From: Flavobacterium album
GTDB lineage: Bacteria; Bacteroidota; Bacteroidia; Flavobacteriales; Flavobacteriaceae
Direction: 5' to 3'
Assembly (NCBI RefSeq): GCF_003096035.1
Contig: NZ_CP029186.1
Coordinates: 2,245,001 to 2,309,000 of the forward strand
DNA: 64,000 nucleotides
Positions within the stretch are counted from its first letter, which is position 1. Every line of letters starts with the position of its first letter. The notes under the pieces are model-generated. The model was given only the letters and a program-made list of their open reading frames with translations, ran no database searches and was not told where the DNA came from. This document shows, in pieces, positions 41,405 to 49,960 of this stretch. The position numbers were made by a program, and so were the translations under genes.

Positions 41405-42913
41405 ATGGAAACTATACATTATATCAGCAGCGATGCCTTATCCCTTGAAATTGTGCACACTATCCTTTCAGAGGATAAGAAACTCGCCCTTTCAGAAGAG
41501 GCCCGGGCTAATATAGAAAAGTGTAGGATGTACCTTGATGAGAAAATGAAATCGCACGATGGCGCTATTTACGGTATCAACACGGGCTTCGGATCGCTTT
41601 ATAATGTAAAAATTTCTAATGACAACCTTACCAAACTGCAGGAAAACCTTGTGATGTCGCATGCCTGCGGTACGGGCGATGAGGTTCCGGCAGAGATCGT
41701 GAAGATCATGCTGCTGCTAAAGATACAATCGCTCAGCTACGGAAATTCGGGTGTGCAGCTGGAAACGGTAGAAAGGCTTATCGACTTTTATAACAACGAT
41801 ATACTTCCGGTTATTTATGAGCAGGGCTCGCTTGGCGCTTCGGGCGACCTGGCACCTTTGGCACACCTGTCACTGCCGCTATTGGGGATGGGCGAAGTTT
41901 ACACCGATGGCTTCCGCCAACCGGCAGGCAAAGTGCTGTCCAAAATGGGTTGGGAGCCAATAGCGCTCAAATCCAAAGAAGGCCTGGCGTTGCTCAACGG
42001 TACGCAGTTCATGAGCGCTTATGGCGTATATGTTTTACTGAAATCTATAAAATACAGCTACCTGGCCGATGTGATAGGTGCAATATCACTGGAAGGGTTT
42101 GACGGGCGAATAGAGCCCTTCAGCGAACTTATCCACATGGTGCGCCCCCACAAAGGGCAGATCGTTACAGCAAGGCGCTACAACGAATTGCTGGACGGCA
42201 GCGAGATCATTGCACAGGCCAAGCAGCATGTGCAGGACCCGTACTCGTTCCGATGCATCCCGCAGGTGCATGGCGCGACCAAAGACACTATCGATTATGT
42301 GAAGAAGGTATTCCGTACCGAAATCAACTCCGTTACCGATAACCCGAATATATTTATAGAGAGTGATAAAATTATTTCCGGGGGTAATTTCCACGGTCAG
42401 CCTTTGGCGCTTACGCTCGACTTTTTAGGCATTGCCCTTGCCGAACTGGGCAGTATTTCCGAAAGGAGGACCTACCAGCTTATCTCAGGCCTGCGCGGGC
42501 TTCCGCCATTCCTGGTAAGCAATCCGGGGCTTAACTCCGGCTTTATGATACCGCAGTATACCGCCGCCAGCATCGTTAGCCAGAACAAGCAGCTGGCAAC
42601 ACCGGCAAGCATCGACAGTATTGTGTCGTCAAACGGGCAGGAAGACCATGTGAGCATGGGAGCCAATGCCGCCACCAAAGCACTGAAGATCATTAATAAC
42701 CTTGAGCGTATATTAGCCATCGAGCTGATGAACGCATCGCAGGCTATCGAGTTCAGGAGGCCGCTGAAATCAAGTGATTTTATTGAGATGTTCCTGAAGT
42801 CGTACAGGGAAGAAGTGCCATTGGTAACCGAGGACCGCATCCTGCATTATGATATTGAGAATACTATCGCATTCCTCAATAATATGCAGATAGATGAGAG
42901 TGTGTTTGAATAA
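41405..42913 (+). CDS. hutH: Histidine ammonia-lyase
   Basis: 502 residues from ATG 41405; a TTG eight codons earlier was rejected because METIHYISSDALSLEIV matches the family start. Catalytic MIO group forms from Ala-Ser-Gly in QGSLGASGDLAPLAHLSLPLLG (near 145-166). YGINTGFGSLYNVKI and VMSHACGTGDEVP are the typical N-terminal motifs, and QEDHVSMGANAATKAL is conserved. It deaminates histidine to urocanate in the cytoplasm. The remaining hut genes are not in the window. Confidence 0.93.
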   Translation: METIHYISSDALSLEIVHTILSEDKKLALSEEARANIEKCRMYLDEKMKSHDGAIYGINTGFGSLYNVKISNDNLTKLQENLVMSHACGTGDEVPAEIVKIMLLLKIQSLSYGNSGVQLETVERLIDFYNNDILPVIYEQGSLGASGDLAPLAHLSLPLLGMGEVYTDGFRQPAGKVLSKMGWEPIALKSKEGLALLNGTQFMSAYGVYVLLKSIKYSYLADVIGAISLEGFDGRIEPFSELIHMVRPHKGQIVTARRYNELLDGSEIIAQAKQHVQDPYSFRCIPQVHGATKDTIDYVKKVFRTEINSVTDNPNIFIESDKIISGGNFHGQPLALTLDFLGIALAELGSISERRTYQLISGLRGLPPFLVSNPGLNSGFMIPQYTAASIVSQNKQLATPASIDSIVSSNGQEDHVSMGANAATKALKIINNLERILAIELMNASQAIEFRRPLKSSDFIEMFLKSYREEVPLVTEDRILHYDIENTIAFLNNMQIDESVFE

Positions 42914-42933
42914 TATAATACTATCCTCTTTTT

Positions 42934-43024
42934 TGAGATTTCTCCTGCGTTGAAATGGAAAACCGTATCACAGTTATGAACCGTTTTTCCATTTCGAACG
43001 GAGCTTGTGGAGAGAGAAATCTCA
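42934..43024. repeat. Palindromic element with arms shared with 26016-26099
   Basis: TGAGATTTCTC pairs with GAGAAATCTCA at the outside and TTGAAATGGAAA with TTTCCATTTCGA inside. These are the same two motifs as in the element at 26016-26099, but with the inner and outer pairs exchanged. Confidence 0.7.
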
Positions 43025-43041
43025 GGAACTAAAACATAAAA

Positions 43042-43935
43042 TCAATCCGACAAAGTCACCTCTGCCATGATCGTATAATATTTCCTGTCATGGATATTGA
43101 AATTATTTGTCCATGCTCCTTTTTCGTACAGCCATTGGGCACTCCGCTTATCAGTATAGCAGGATTTAAAAGGTGGGTCATAATAAATGTTGTAGTTTTT
43201 GCCCTTCCTGTCTAGTGCCTTGCCATATTTTAATGATACCAAATCATACCTATTGCTGTCGATGATTAGCCACTCTACTGCTACAAAAAAACCTCTTTCG
43301 GGCATTTGTATATTCAGGGATGAAAGGTCTACCGTGGTGACATGCCGTTTCTTTTTAGCCGTGCCAATGATATTCTCATTATACAGCGGTTCGCCGGGGC
43401 TGCCATCTTCGGCTACACTGTAAAGCCGTACATTGAAAGTCGAACCCGGAGAGCGGCTAACCGTAACGAACTTTATGTCTTTCAAAAAGGGCGTTGCGGC
43501 ATATTCTTTTTTGTAAGGTATAAACCGTGCCACCATGCGGGGAGTGACTGTGGTAGATGCAGCAAAGTGGGCTTCTGTTTCGGCATCAAGAGGGTTTACC
43601 GTTCTGAAAACCCTGTTTTTCCTTTTTTGAATAATAACATCTTCAAGCTCAATGGCTTTAGCTTCCATCAGCACTGTATCTTTTATATCAGCGGCTTTCA
43701 GGCGGGCATCGGTATATCCCACCGCGGCGAAAATAATGGTTTCGGTACTTTTTGTTTCCGGCAGTGTAAAATTCCCGTTTTCGTCAGCAGTAGTGCCTTT
43801 ATCTTCTCCCAGTATCCATATATTCACGAGAAGGACAGGCTGTTTTGTCTCGTTATCTATTACAGTACCTTTTATTTGTGCAAAAGATGCTGTGAAGGAA
43901 AGCGACAAAATAAGAAGAAGTAATTTTTTAGTCAT
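43042..43935 (-). CDS. Carboxypeptidase-regulatory-like domain protein
   Basis: 297 residues: signal peptide (about 1-19, ending FTASFA), then a CarboxypepD_reg-like domain (about 20-100, IKGTVIDNETKQPVLLVNIWILGEDKGTTADENGNFTLPE) and a C-terminal domain of about 200 residues that I do not recognise. Ending ...YYTIMAEVTLSD has no TonB or sorting motif. It shares style with small surface or periplasmic proteins of the phylum. It lies 4 bases after a DUF1801 gene, so it may be cotranscribed. Confidence 0.75.
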   Translation of the reverse strand: MTKKLLLLILSLSFTASFAQIKGTVIDNETKQPVLLVNIWILGEDKGTTADENGNFTLPETKSTETIIFAAVGYTDARLKAADIKDTVLMEAKAIELEDVIIQKRKNRVFRTVNPLDAETEAHFAASTTVTPRMVARFIPYKKEYAATPFLKDIKFVTVSRSPGSTFNVRLYSVAEDGSPGEPLYNENIIGTAKKKRHVTTVDLSSLNIQMPERGFFVAVEWLIIDSNRYDLVSLKYGKALDRKGKNYNIYYDPPFKSCYTDKRSAQWLYEKGAWTNNFNIHDRKYYTIMAEVTLSD

Positions 43936-43939
43936 GGTT

Positions 43940-44497
43940 TTACCAGTTAGTTAAACATAAAACTGGATTTTTGGGTGATTTATTTCGCACTGGCAACGCT
44001 TTCCTCGCTTTGGCAGGGAGCTTGTCATACACCAGTTGCTCCCCAGCATCTATTTTTCCAGATATTGTCCTTCTGTATGATTTTAATTTTTCAATAAGGG
44101 CCAACCAATGCCTTATAACATTTTGCAGGGCTTCTTTTTTGGCAGTAAAATCTCCCATACTGGTTATGGTTACCATCCTGCGTCCATCGGCAAACTTTCC
44201 ATCCAGGATGCCGGTAATATCAATTACTTTCGCCCCTGTGGGAAATATCAGCAATATCTCGCCGGGCTTACGGACGTTGTATACTACAATATCCCGCTTA
44301 TATTCCTTAGGGTCAAAAGGGGCCATTTCGCCATTGTAATAAAACGCGGGCGAATTCCATTTTATATGCTCGCTTATTTCCGGGCTGGTGCCTAAAATAA
44401 TTTCCCGCAATGCCTGCATCACATTAGCCAGCGGATGTGCCGACGTAGTGATGAATGCTGTTACCTGTTCTTCAGGCGATAGTTTCGTTTTTGTCAT
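43940..44497 (-). CDS. DUF1801 domain protein
   Basis: 185 residues from ATG 44497 (MTKTKLSPEEQVTAFI). The DUF1801 body includes PLANVMQALREIILGTSPEISEHIKWNSPAFYYNGEMAPFDP and ILLIFPTGAKV. A C-terminal Lys/Arg-rich tail (about 150-185) is extra. Function of the family is unknown. The upstream acetyltransferase gene ends 13 bases from its start. Confidence 0.75.
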   Translation of the reverse strand: MTKTKLSPEEQVTAFITTSAHPLANVMQALREIILGTSPEISEHIKWNSPAFYYNGEMAPFDPKEYKRDIVVYNVRKPGEILLIFPTGAKVIDITGILDGKFADGRRMVTITSMGDFTAKKEALQNVIRHWLALIEKLKSYRRTISGKIDAGEQLVYDKLPAKARKALPVRNKSPKNPVLCLTNW

Positions 44498-44510
44498 TTC
44501 GCCGATATAC

Positions 44511-45056
44511 TTATAGTTTCTTATACTCATGTTCCAGCAGCGAATACATCACCGAATCTTCCATAACTCCCTCCACATTATAATGCCCTCTCAATGTTCC
44601 TTCAAAAGTAAACCCGAACTTGTTTATGATCCTGATAGAAGGCTCATTATAATCGGCGGCAATCGCTTCTACACGGTGCAGCCCCATCCGTTTAAAGCCA
44701 TAGTCAAGCACGGCTGCCACGGCTTCTGTCATAAGTCCTTTGCGTTTGTACTCTTCGTGTTTCAGGTCATAGCCTATTTCGGCGCGGCGGTGCAACGGAA
44801 CCCAGGTATGGTAGCCGCATCCGCCAATGGTTTTGCCGGTCTCACGGTCGATAAGCAGGAAATTGGCAAACGTTATACTGAAGGTCGTCATGCCGTTAAT
44901 GTACTTATTCTTCTCTTTTTCCAGCTGCTCTTCAATCGATAGCCCGAAAAGCTCCATGATTTCGGCATCATCCATGGTGCTGAATATATAGTCATAAGCT
45001 TCAGGGGTGAGTTTCCTGAGGATCAGCCGGTCGGTATGTAGTTCTTCAAATTGCAT
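44511..45056 (-). CDS. GNAT-family acetyltransferase (RimJ/RimL type)
   Basis: 181 residues. ELHTDRLILRKLTPEAYDYIF at the N-terminus and the acetyl-CoA region GYDLKHEEYKRKGLMTEAVAAVLDYGFKRMGLHRVEAIAADYNEPSIRIINKFGFTFEG are clear RimJ/L marks. Probably acetylates an amine or N-terminus; the target is unknown. It overlaps the upstream membrane-protein gene by 11 bases, so the two are probably coupled. Confidence 0.9.
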   Translation of the reverse strand: MQFEELHTDRLILRKLTPEAYDYIFSTMDDAEIMELFGLSIEEQLEKEKNKYINGMTTFSITFANFLLIDRETGKTIGGCGYHTWVPLHRRAEIGYDLKHEEYKRKGLMTEAVAAVLDYGFKRMGLHRVEAIAADYNEPSIRIINKFGFTFEGTLRGHYNVEGVMEDSVMYSLLEHEYKKL

Positions 45057-45615
45057 TTTGTTTTATTGTTTTCTTAGTTACTACAATAATAGCAACCGAA
45101 TTGATGATATACAAGGGGTAACCGTATCTTATATCGCTGATTATGTCAATGTTGCCATCCAGGATCACGATAAGAAGGAGTGGCGATAAGGCAAGCGATC
45201 CCGATATCCATGCCATTAAGTTTATTAACTTTAACTTTCTTGTTATAGCAAAAACCATTAACAGTAGAGAAGAAATTGCACAGCCTGTAAAAAAAAGAAA
45301 GAAATTAAAAAGCTTGTCGGGAAAATCTTCAAAAGGAGTGAGCGCAAATTCCCATCCGCTGGCAGTAACTTCCTCTTTTTTATCTTCTACATCATTTTTT
45401 TTTCTTGTTTCTTCGTCAGATGGCGTTTCAATTTTAATAGTTGTATTAAAAGTATCAGGATGTTCAAGTACATCTCTGTCATCCGGCGCTACCATGCTTA
45501 CTGTCTCTACTTCAGTTGCTTCCTGCCTTACAAAGCTGCATGTTTTCAAAAACGGACAAAACAAAAATAACAGACTAAGCCCGCAAAGTACACGAATGAT
45601 GTTTTGTGTTTTCAT
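45046..45615 (-). CDS. Membrane protein of unknown function
   Basis: 189 residues: an N-terminal hydrophobic segment (about 7-24) followed by a long acidic extracytoplasmic stretch (about 30-100, many Glu/Asp/Thr), then three hydrophobic helices (about 103-124, 131-152, 160-182) and a basic tail TKKTIKQNAI. No family recognised. Its last codons overlap the acetyltransferase gene. Confidence 0.65.
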   Translation of the reverse strand: MKTQNIIRVLCGLSLLFLFCPFLKTCSFVRQEATEVETVSMVAPDDRDVLEHPDTFNTTIKIETPSDEETRKKNDVEDKKEEVTASGWEFALTPFEDFPDKLFNFFLFFTGCAISSLLLMVFAITRKLKLINLMAWISGSLALSPLLLIVILDGNIDIISDIRYGYPLYIINSVAIIVVTKKTIKQNAI

Positions 45616-45667
45616 GTAAGATGTTTTTTGTTAAACGTAAAAACACATTCCCGTAGTATGTTGCAGA

Positions 45668-46063
45668 CTATTTGCTTTCCATCAAAAACACCTCATCCAC
45701 CCTCCTGAATTTCGGATTGTTAGCGACTGTAACCTTTTGTACATAGGAACTTTCCTTTACTTTAGTCATCTTCACCGTGATAGTTCCCGCCTTCAGCACG
45801 TCCTTATTGCGGGCGGCTGTCGAAGCAGTAGGGCTTACTGTATAAGTGCAGTCATCAATCCATACAATATCGAAATCGTAGGTTTCGTCGCTTTCTTCCA
45901 TACGCTCCGTTTGTGTGTTGCCATCACGCTTGATGATGCAGACCTTTTTAGAAGCCGGGTCGGTGACTTTGAAGGTTCCATTTTTGAATTTGGCACATTC
46001 ACTTTGAGCAAGTGCGGTTATGGAAAATAGGAATGCGAAGAGTAAAGTAATTTTTCTGATCAT
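45668..46063 (-). CDS. Secreted protein of unknown function
   Basis: 131 residues with a signal peptide (MIRKITLLFAFLFSITALAQ). Compact remaining domain with three Cys (SECAKFKNGTFKV, KKVCIIKRDG, DDCTYTV) that could form a disulfide, and beta-strand content. No family recognised from motifs. Adjacent to a DUF1304 gene with 2 bases between, so possibly one transcript. Confidence 0.7.
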   Translation of the reverse strand: MIRKITLLFAFLFSITALAQSECAKFKNGTFKVTDPASKKVCIIKRDGNTQTERMEESDETYDFDIVWIDDCTYTVSPTASTAARNKDVLKAGTITVKMTKVKESSYVQKVTVANNPKFRRVDEVFLMESK

Positions 46064-46065
46064 AT

Positions 46066-46431
46066 TTACAATTTAAAATAAACAACAATTAATCCCAGTA
46101 ATGCCGGTACCGCCTGTACATACAATATAGTTTTTTGCACGGTTACCGCGCCATAAACTCCAGCCACGAATACGCACCCCAAAAAGAACATGGCTACATT
46201 AGCGCTCCAGTCTGTATTAGTTATAAGCAGCGACCATATCAGCCCGGCAGCGAGAAAGCCGTTATAGAGTCCCTGATTGCCGGCCATAGACTTTGTCTTC
46301 TCGAACATATCGGGCGGCAGTTTGCGGAATACCTTTCGTGCACGGGTCATCCAGCCAAACATTTCCAGCCACATGATGTACATGTGGATCACTGCTACAA
46401 AGCCGATTATTATTTTAGATATGATGCCCAT
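46066..46431 (-). CDS. DUF1304 membrane protein
   Basis: 121 residues with four predicted helices (about 5-25, 53-72, 79-98, 102-119). HMYIMWLEMFGW, NQGLYNGFLAAGLIW and VYGAVTVQKTILYVQAVPALLGL are the DUF1304 signature. Function unknown. Transcribed toward the small secreted protein gene. Confidence 0.85.
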   Translation of the reverse strand: MGIISKIIIGFVAVIHMYIMWLEMFGWMTRARKVFRKLPPDMFEKTKSMAGNQGLYNGFLAAGLIWSLLITNTDWSANVAMFFLGCVFVAGVYGAVTVQKTILYVQAVPALLGLIVVYFKL

Positions 46432-46494
46432 GTTTTTATTTTTTTGAATTACACGAATAAGCTACTATAGTATTGCTTGCATTATGTCTTTTTT

Positions 46495-46517
46495 GAGTCG
46501 TTGTAATGCAACGGCTC
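46495..46517. repeat. Short hairpin GAGTCGTTG/CAACGGCTC
   Basis: Nine-bp stem with one G-U pair around TAATG, preceded by a T run. Possibly a small dispersed palindrome or an orphan terminator. It is in the gap 46432-46796 which otherwise holds the direct repeats and copy C. Confidence 0.45.
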
Positions 46518-46541
46518 TACATCGAATACAACAAGATTAGC

Positions 46542-46818
46542 GGTCACGAGAAAATCCGTGGTTATCCGCCTAAATCCGCGTCATCCTCGTCCCATTTTTA
46601 TTTATTTCCACTTAAAATTCTTCATCGCTCCGCAAAGCCTCCGACTTTGTGGATGCGTTAGCATGTCTCAGACATGCAAAGGAAAGGTCGGAGACCTTTA
46701 AACACACTCACAAAGTCAGAGACTTTGCGAAGCAACAGGTCACAAGAAAATCCGTGGTTATCCGCCTAAATCCGCGTCATCCCCGTTCCATTTTATTTAT
46801 TTCCACTTAAAATTCTTC
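46542..46818. repeat. 81-bp direct repeat flanking palindromic element copy C
   Basis: Left copy 46542-46623 and right copy 46738-46818 are almost identical, both containing AAAATCCGTGGTTATCC, AAATCCGCGTCATCC and TTATTTCCACTTAAAATTC. The right copy includes the last six codons and stop of rimK, so the left copy carries a fossil of the same gene end. Between them lies the four-hairpin element at 46626-46733. Confidence 0.8.
46626..46733. repeat. Four-hairpin GTC/GAC palindromic element, copy C
   Basis: CGCTCCGCAAAGCCTCCGAC at the left, then GCATGTC-TCA-GACATGC, AAAGGTC-GGA-GACCTTT and CAAAGTC-AGA-GACTTTG. Same order as copy B. It sits between the two copies of the 81-bp direct repeat. Confidence 0.85.
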
Positions 46819-48164
46819 TCGATAGCCTTTATCATCTCGCCGGCAATGTCCTTATTGGTTGCGCCTTCAATGCCTTCCAGGCCGGGGGAGGAGTTCACTT
46901 CAAGCAGCAGCGGCCCTTTGTCCGAACGGATAATATCTACGCCTGCCACTTTCAGGTTCATCGCTTTGGCGGCTTTTACGGCAATGCGCTTTTCCTCAGG
47001 GGTTGCCTTTATTACAGAGGCAGTCCCCCCAAGGTGGATGTTCGCCCGAAACTCTCCAGGTAATGCCTCGCGTTGTATCGTAGCTACTACCTTTCCATCA
47101 ATCACGAACAGCCTGAGGTCCTTACCATTGGCTTCCTTGATGAATTCCTGTACCAGTATGTTGGCATTCAGGCTTTTAAATGCATTAATAACGCTCTCTG
47201 CCGCCTTTTTTGTTTCCGCCAAAACAACGCCTTTGCCCTGTGTACCTTCAAGCAGTTTTACAATAAGCGGCGATCCGCCCACCATTTTTATGAGTTCGTT
47301 GGTATCAAGAGGGGAGTTGGCAAAACCGGTAGTCGGTATATCTACACCGCTGTTCAACAGGAGTTGCAGTGAATACAGCTTGTCGCGAGACTGGCTTATA
47401 GCCATAGAGGAGTTGAGGCAATATACTTTTAATGCCTCAAAATGCCGTGTCAGCGCACAGCCGTAAAATGTCATGCTCGGCCTGATACGCGGTATTACGG
47501 CATCAAAATCATTAAGCACCCTGCCGCCACGGTAGTGTATCTCCGGCGTGTTGGCATCAAGTTTCATATAGCAGTCCTTCAGGCTCAAAAAGTGCATCTC
47601 GTGGCCGCGCTGTTCACCGGCCTCCATAATGCGCTTGTTGCTGTACAGTTCGGGGTTGCTCGCCAGCAGACCTATCCGCAGCCCCCGCCTTGGCTCTTCG
47701 CCTTTATCATAATACTCCTGCAATTTTTCTTTTGTCGGCTGTCCCAGTACATATTTCTGTTCGGGGTCTACCAGTATGCGGCCACTCATGGCTTCGCGTC
47801 CCAGCAGCATCCGGAAACCCATCGAGTCGCGGTTGGTCAGCGTAAGCTCTACTTCCCAGCGCGTGTCGCCTACCTGTGTCTCAGCCCGTATAACATAACG
47901 CTGTTCGCGGAAGCCGCTCGAGCTCTTAACTATGCGTTTGTCTACCAGCTGTGCCTGGCAGTGTATTACAGTCTTTGTGTTTTTCTGGATAGGATTGATG
48001 TCGAATTTCACCCAGTTTTCCCCTTCTTTTTCGAAAGGTACAATGTTCACGGCATGCAGCGCCGAGGTCTTCGCGCCCGAGTCTACACGTGCCTTAATGG
48101 CATGAATTCCAAGCTGCGGGAACGAGCACCATTCTTCACTGCCTACGATAACTTTATCAAGCAT
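46797..48164 (-). CDS. rimK: RimB-like protease domain fused to RimK ribosomal S6 glutamate ligase
   Basis: 455 residues. The N-terminal part (about 1-145, [32 protein letters not shown] and [16 protein letters not shown]) is the retropepsin-like ATP-dependent zinc protease family PF05618 (RimB). The C-terminal part (about 160-455, [70 protein letters not shown]) is an ATP-grasp RimK ligase adding glutamates to ribosomal protein S6 or related substrates. In other bacteria the two are separate genes of the rimABK set; the fusion suggests that they act as one unit. No signal peptide. Confidence 0.88.
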   Translation of the reverse strand: MLDKVIVGSEEWCSFPQLGIHAIKARVDSGAKTSALHAVNIVPFEKEGENWVKFDINPIQKNTKTVIHCQAQLVDKRIVKSSSGFREQRYVIRAETQVGDTRWEVELTLTNRDSMGFRMLLGREAMSGRILVDPEQKYVLGQPTKEKLQEYYDKGEEPRRGLRIGLLASNPELYSNKRIMEAGEQRGHEMHFLSLKDCYMKLDANTPEIHYRGGRVLNDFDAVIPRIRPSMTFYGCALTRHFEALKVYCLNSSMAISQSRDKLYSLQLLLNSGVDIPTTGFANSPLDTNELIKMVGGSPLIVKLLEGTQGKGVVLAETKKAAESVINAFKSLNANILVQEFIKEANGKDLRLFVIDGKVVATIQREALPGEFRANIHLGGTASVIKATPEEKRIAVKAAKAMNLKVAGVDIIRSDKGPLLLEVNSSPGLEGIEGATNKDIAGEMIKAIEKNFKWK

Positions 48165-48542
48165 TTTTTAATCGATTAAGTAACCTAAATTACTACTTTT
48201 TTTATTAGTGGCGCGGGATGCGGAAATATTTATCAAAAAAATAATATGGCCTTTCTTACCTCACCCCCAACCCCTCTCCGAAGGAGAGGGGAGAAGCTTC
48301 ACTCGAACAGAAAAGCTTACTGCAAATTTTGTTTTGGCAGCGAAAGGCATGCGCATTTTTGCCATCCCTGTTCCTGCTATCCGCTTTATCCCTCCTGCGT
48401 CGGGGATGCCGCTGCTATCAGGGCTAAAAGGAATAGTATTGTGTGCCTGATTTGTTTGGGCAGCAATGCGGTGTTGGTGTAGATCAAAATAAAAAAATCC
48501 CAAAATGGCCTTTTGGGATTTATATTTTTTAGATTTCCGGTA
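48165..48542. other. Intergenic region with repeat-like GC-rich sequence and terminator
   Basis: 378 bases. It contains CCCCTCTCC-GAA-GGAGAGGGG at about 48277-48297, a dispersed hairpin type; a GC-richer patch at 48350-48430 that reads well in one minus frame but has no coding support; and the terminator at 48492-48525. No gene is called. Confidence 0.5.
48492..48525 (-). terminator. Terminator of the DUF3570 gene
   Basis: AAAAATCCCAAAA and TTTTGGGATTT arms around TGGCC, with A and T runs on either side. Downstream of the minus-strand DUF3570 stop. Confidence 0.75.
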
Positions 48543-49724
48543 CTACTTGCAGCGGATATTTATAGTGATGATATCGGAGGTCAGGTTGTTCGACCTGGTG
48601 TAATGCCCGTAGCGTATTTCAAGCATATTGAAATGCTTTATGCCGAATACGCCATTAACAGGAGCAAACCGGAAGCCCATGCCGTAGAAACTACTGTTGA
48701 ATTTTGAAAGGTCGTAGTTGCTGGTATAAAACTCATCCTGGCTGTCGTGCTTTTTATAAGCATCAAAATACTTGGCGGCAGTCTGGGTGTAGTAACGGTA
48801 GAAAGGGCTTACCGAAAAGAACGGCGATATTTTAACCGGCACTTCCAGGTCGGCATTGTGGGAGGTAAGGTTCCAGTCATCGGTATAATAGCGGTAGTAG
48901 GCCCTGATGATGATATTGTCTCCCAGGAAATAATTTGCACGGAGGCCTATCGGAATTTTAAGCCTGTTGTCAGGCAATTTTTCCTGGTGTACCGATCCGT
49001 CTGTAAAATATACGCGGTGGAATGGCAGGCTCAGGTAACCCTGTTGCGAGACCACATCGGCCATTATCATGACCTGGAAATTCTGGTTGACCACCTGCGA
49101 ATAGCCCAACGAACCCGCGAACGTATTGCGCCCTTCGGTTCCGCCATATCCAACAGACGATCGCAGTTCTATAGGCGTGATCAGTTTCACCTGGTCAATA
49201 TAGGTCTGGAATTTTGCTGTAAACTCACCATTCCTGTCTTTTGTTTTTTTAGCATAGTTAATGTTTCCGCCAAACGACTGGTAGTCAAATTCAGTAGAAG
49301 AGGAAACGCCAACGCCAAAAGTGTTCCCTTTTTCATCATTCTCCCTTGTATAGCTTAGAGACGGGTAAAAACGGATGTCTGACGACGAAGCCGATGAGTT
49401 GGCCTGCAGGTCAACCATGTCCGAAGAGGCGGATGTGTACTGGTCAATACCGGCTTCTATCGTAAAGTTGTGCTTTATGCCGGTCTCTCCATATTTTACC
49501 AGGTTAATAGCCAGGTTGTTCGATATATCGGTTAATTCCTGTGTACCTATACCGCCTGTCACGGCAGCGTTATTACCATCCTGCTTGTAGTAGCTGGAGA
49601 TAAGGTTGATTTCTTCGATCTTTAATTTTTTGACTTTATACGCTGTAGAGTCGGTAGCCGGTTCCTGTGCATAGGCGCGCATCAATCCCAGCAGTGCAAA
49701 ACCTGTAATGAATATACGTTTCAT
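48543..49724 (-). CDS. DUF3570 outer-membrane beta-barrel-like protein
   Basis: 393 residues with signal peptide (MKRIFITGFALLGLMRAYAQ). The sequence alternates polar and hydrophobic strands with turns (YSRENDEKGNTFG, RLKIPIGLRANYFLGDNIIIRAYYRYYTDDW, FRFAPVNGVFGIKHFNMLEIRYGHY), as in outer-membrane barrels. It is the last gene of the thioredoxin/ApbE/DUF4266 cassette and starts 21 bases after DUF4266. Family function is not established. Confidence 0.85.
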   Translation of the reverse strand: MKRIFITGFALLGLMRAYAQEPATDSTAYKVKKLKIEEINLISSYYKQDGNNAAVTGGIGTQELTDISNNLAINLVKYGETGIKHNFTIEAGIDQYTSASSDMVDLQANSSASSSDIRFYPSLSYTRENDEKGNTFGVGVSSSTEFDYQSFGGNINYAKKTKDRNGEFTAKFQTYIDQVKLITPIELRSSVGYGGTEGRNTFAGSLGYSQVVNQNFQVMIMADVVSQQGYLSLPFHRVYFTDGSVHQEKLPDNRLKIPIGLRANYFLGDNIIIRAYYRYYTDDWNLTSHNADLEVPVKISPFFSVSPFYRYYTQTAAKYFDAYKKHDSQDEFYTSNYDLSKFNSSFYGMGFRFAPVNGVFGIKHFNMLEIRYGHYTRSNNLTSDIITINIRCK

Positions 49725-49745
49725 CTGTTTGTTTTTATGGGATTG

Positions 49746-49955
49746 TTAATTGCAGCCGCAGCCACCGCCGCTTTTGCCACTGTTAGCTCCGGAAGACCCT
49801 TCACGGTACGACTCGAAGTTAAGCTCCGTCTTTTGGATCTTACGGTTGGTAAGCGCCATTTCGGAATCGTTGATCTTATTTTTCTGGTATTCCTTTACCG
49901 ATGTGCAGGAAACCAAAAAGGTAGCGATCACCAGTCCGGTTAATATGTATTTCAT
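49746..49955 (-). CDS. DUF4266 small lipoprotein with GGGCGCN tail
   Basis: 69 residues. Lipobox Cys C17 (ATFLVSC), a charged middle region with conserved KNKINDSEMALTNRKIQKTELNFESYREGSSG, and a Gly/Ser-rich tail ending SGGGCGCN with two Cys next to the C-terminus. The pattern is the DUF4266 signature. The tail could bind a metal or accept a modification; the neighbouring ApbE flavin transferase makes the second idea attractive, but no standard SGAT-type site is present. Confidence 0.85.
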   Translation of the reverse strand: MKYILTGLVIATFLVSCTSVKEYQKNKINDSEMALTNRKIQKTELNFESYREGSSGANSGKSGGGCGCN

Positions 49956-49960
49956 GTCGT

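Noticed and set aside
48261..48503. 80-codon minus-strand frame in the gap after rimK
   Set aside because: It includes the GGAGAGG dispersed hairpin and repeat-like sequence, has no signal or domain, and overlaps a terminator region.
49746..49955. Standard ApbE flavinylation motif in the DUF4266 tail
   Set aside because: REGSSGANSG resembles the D-x-x-S/T-G-A-T pattern, but the acceptor Thr is replaced by Asn, so it is not claimed as a flavin site.
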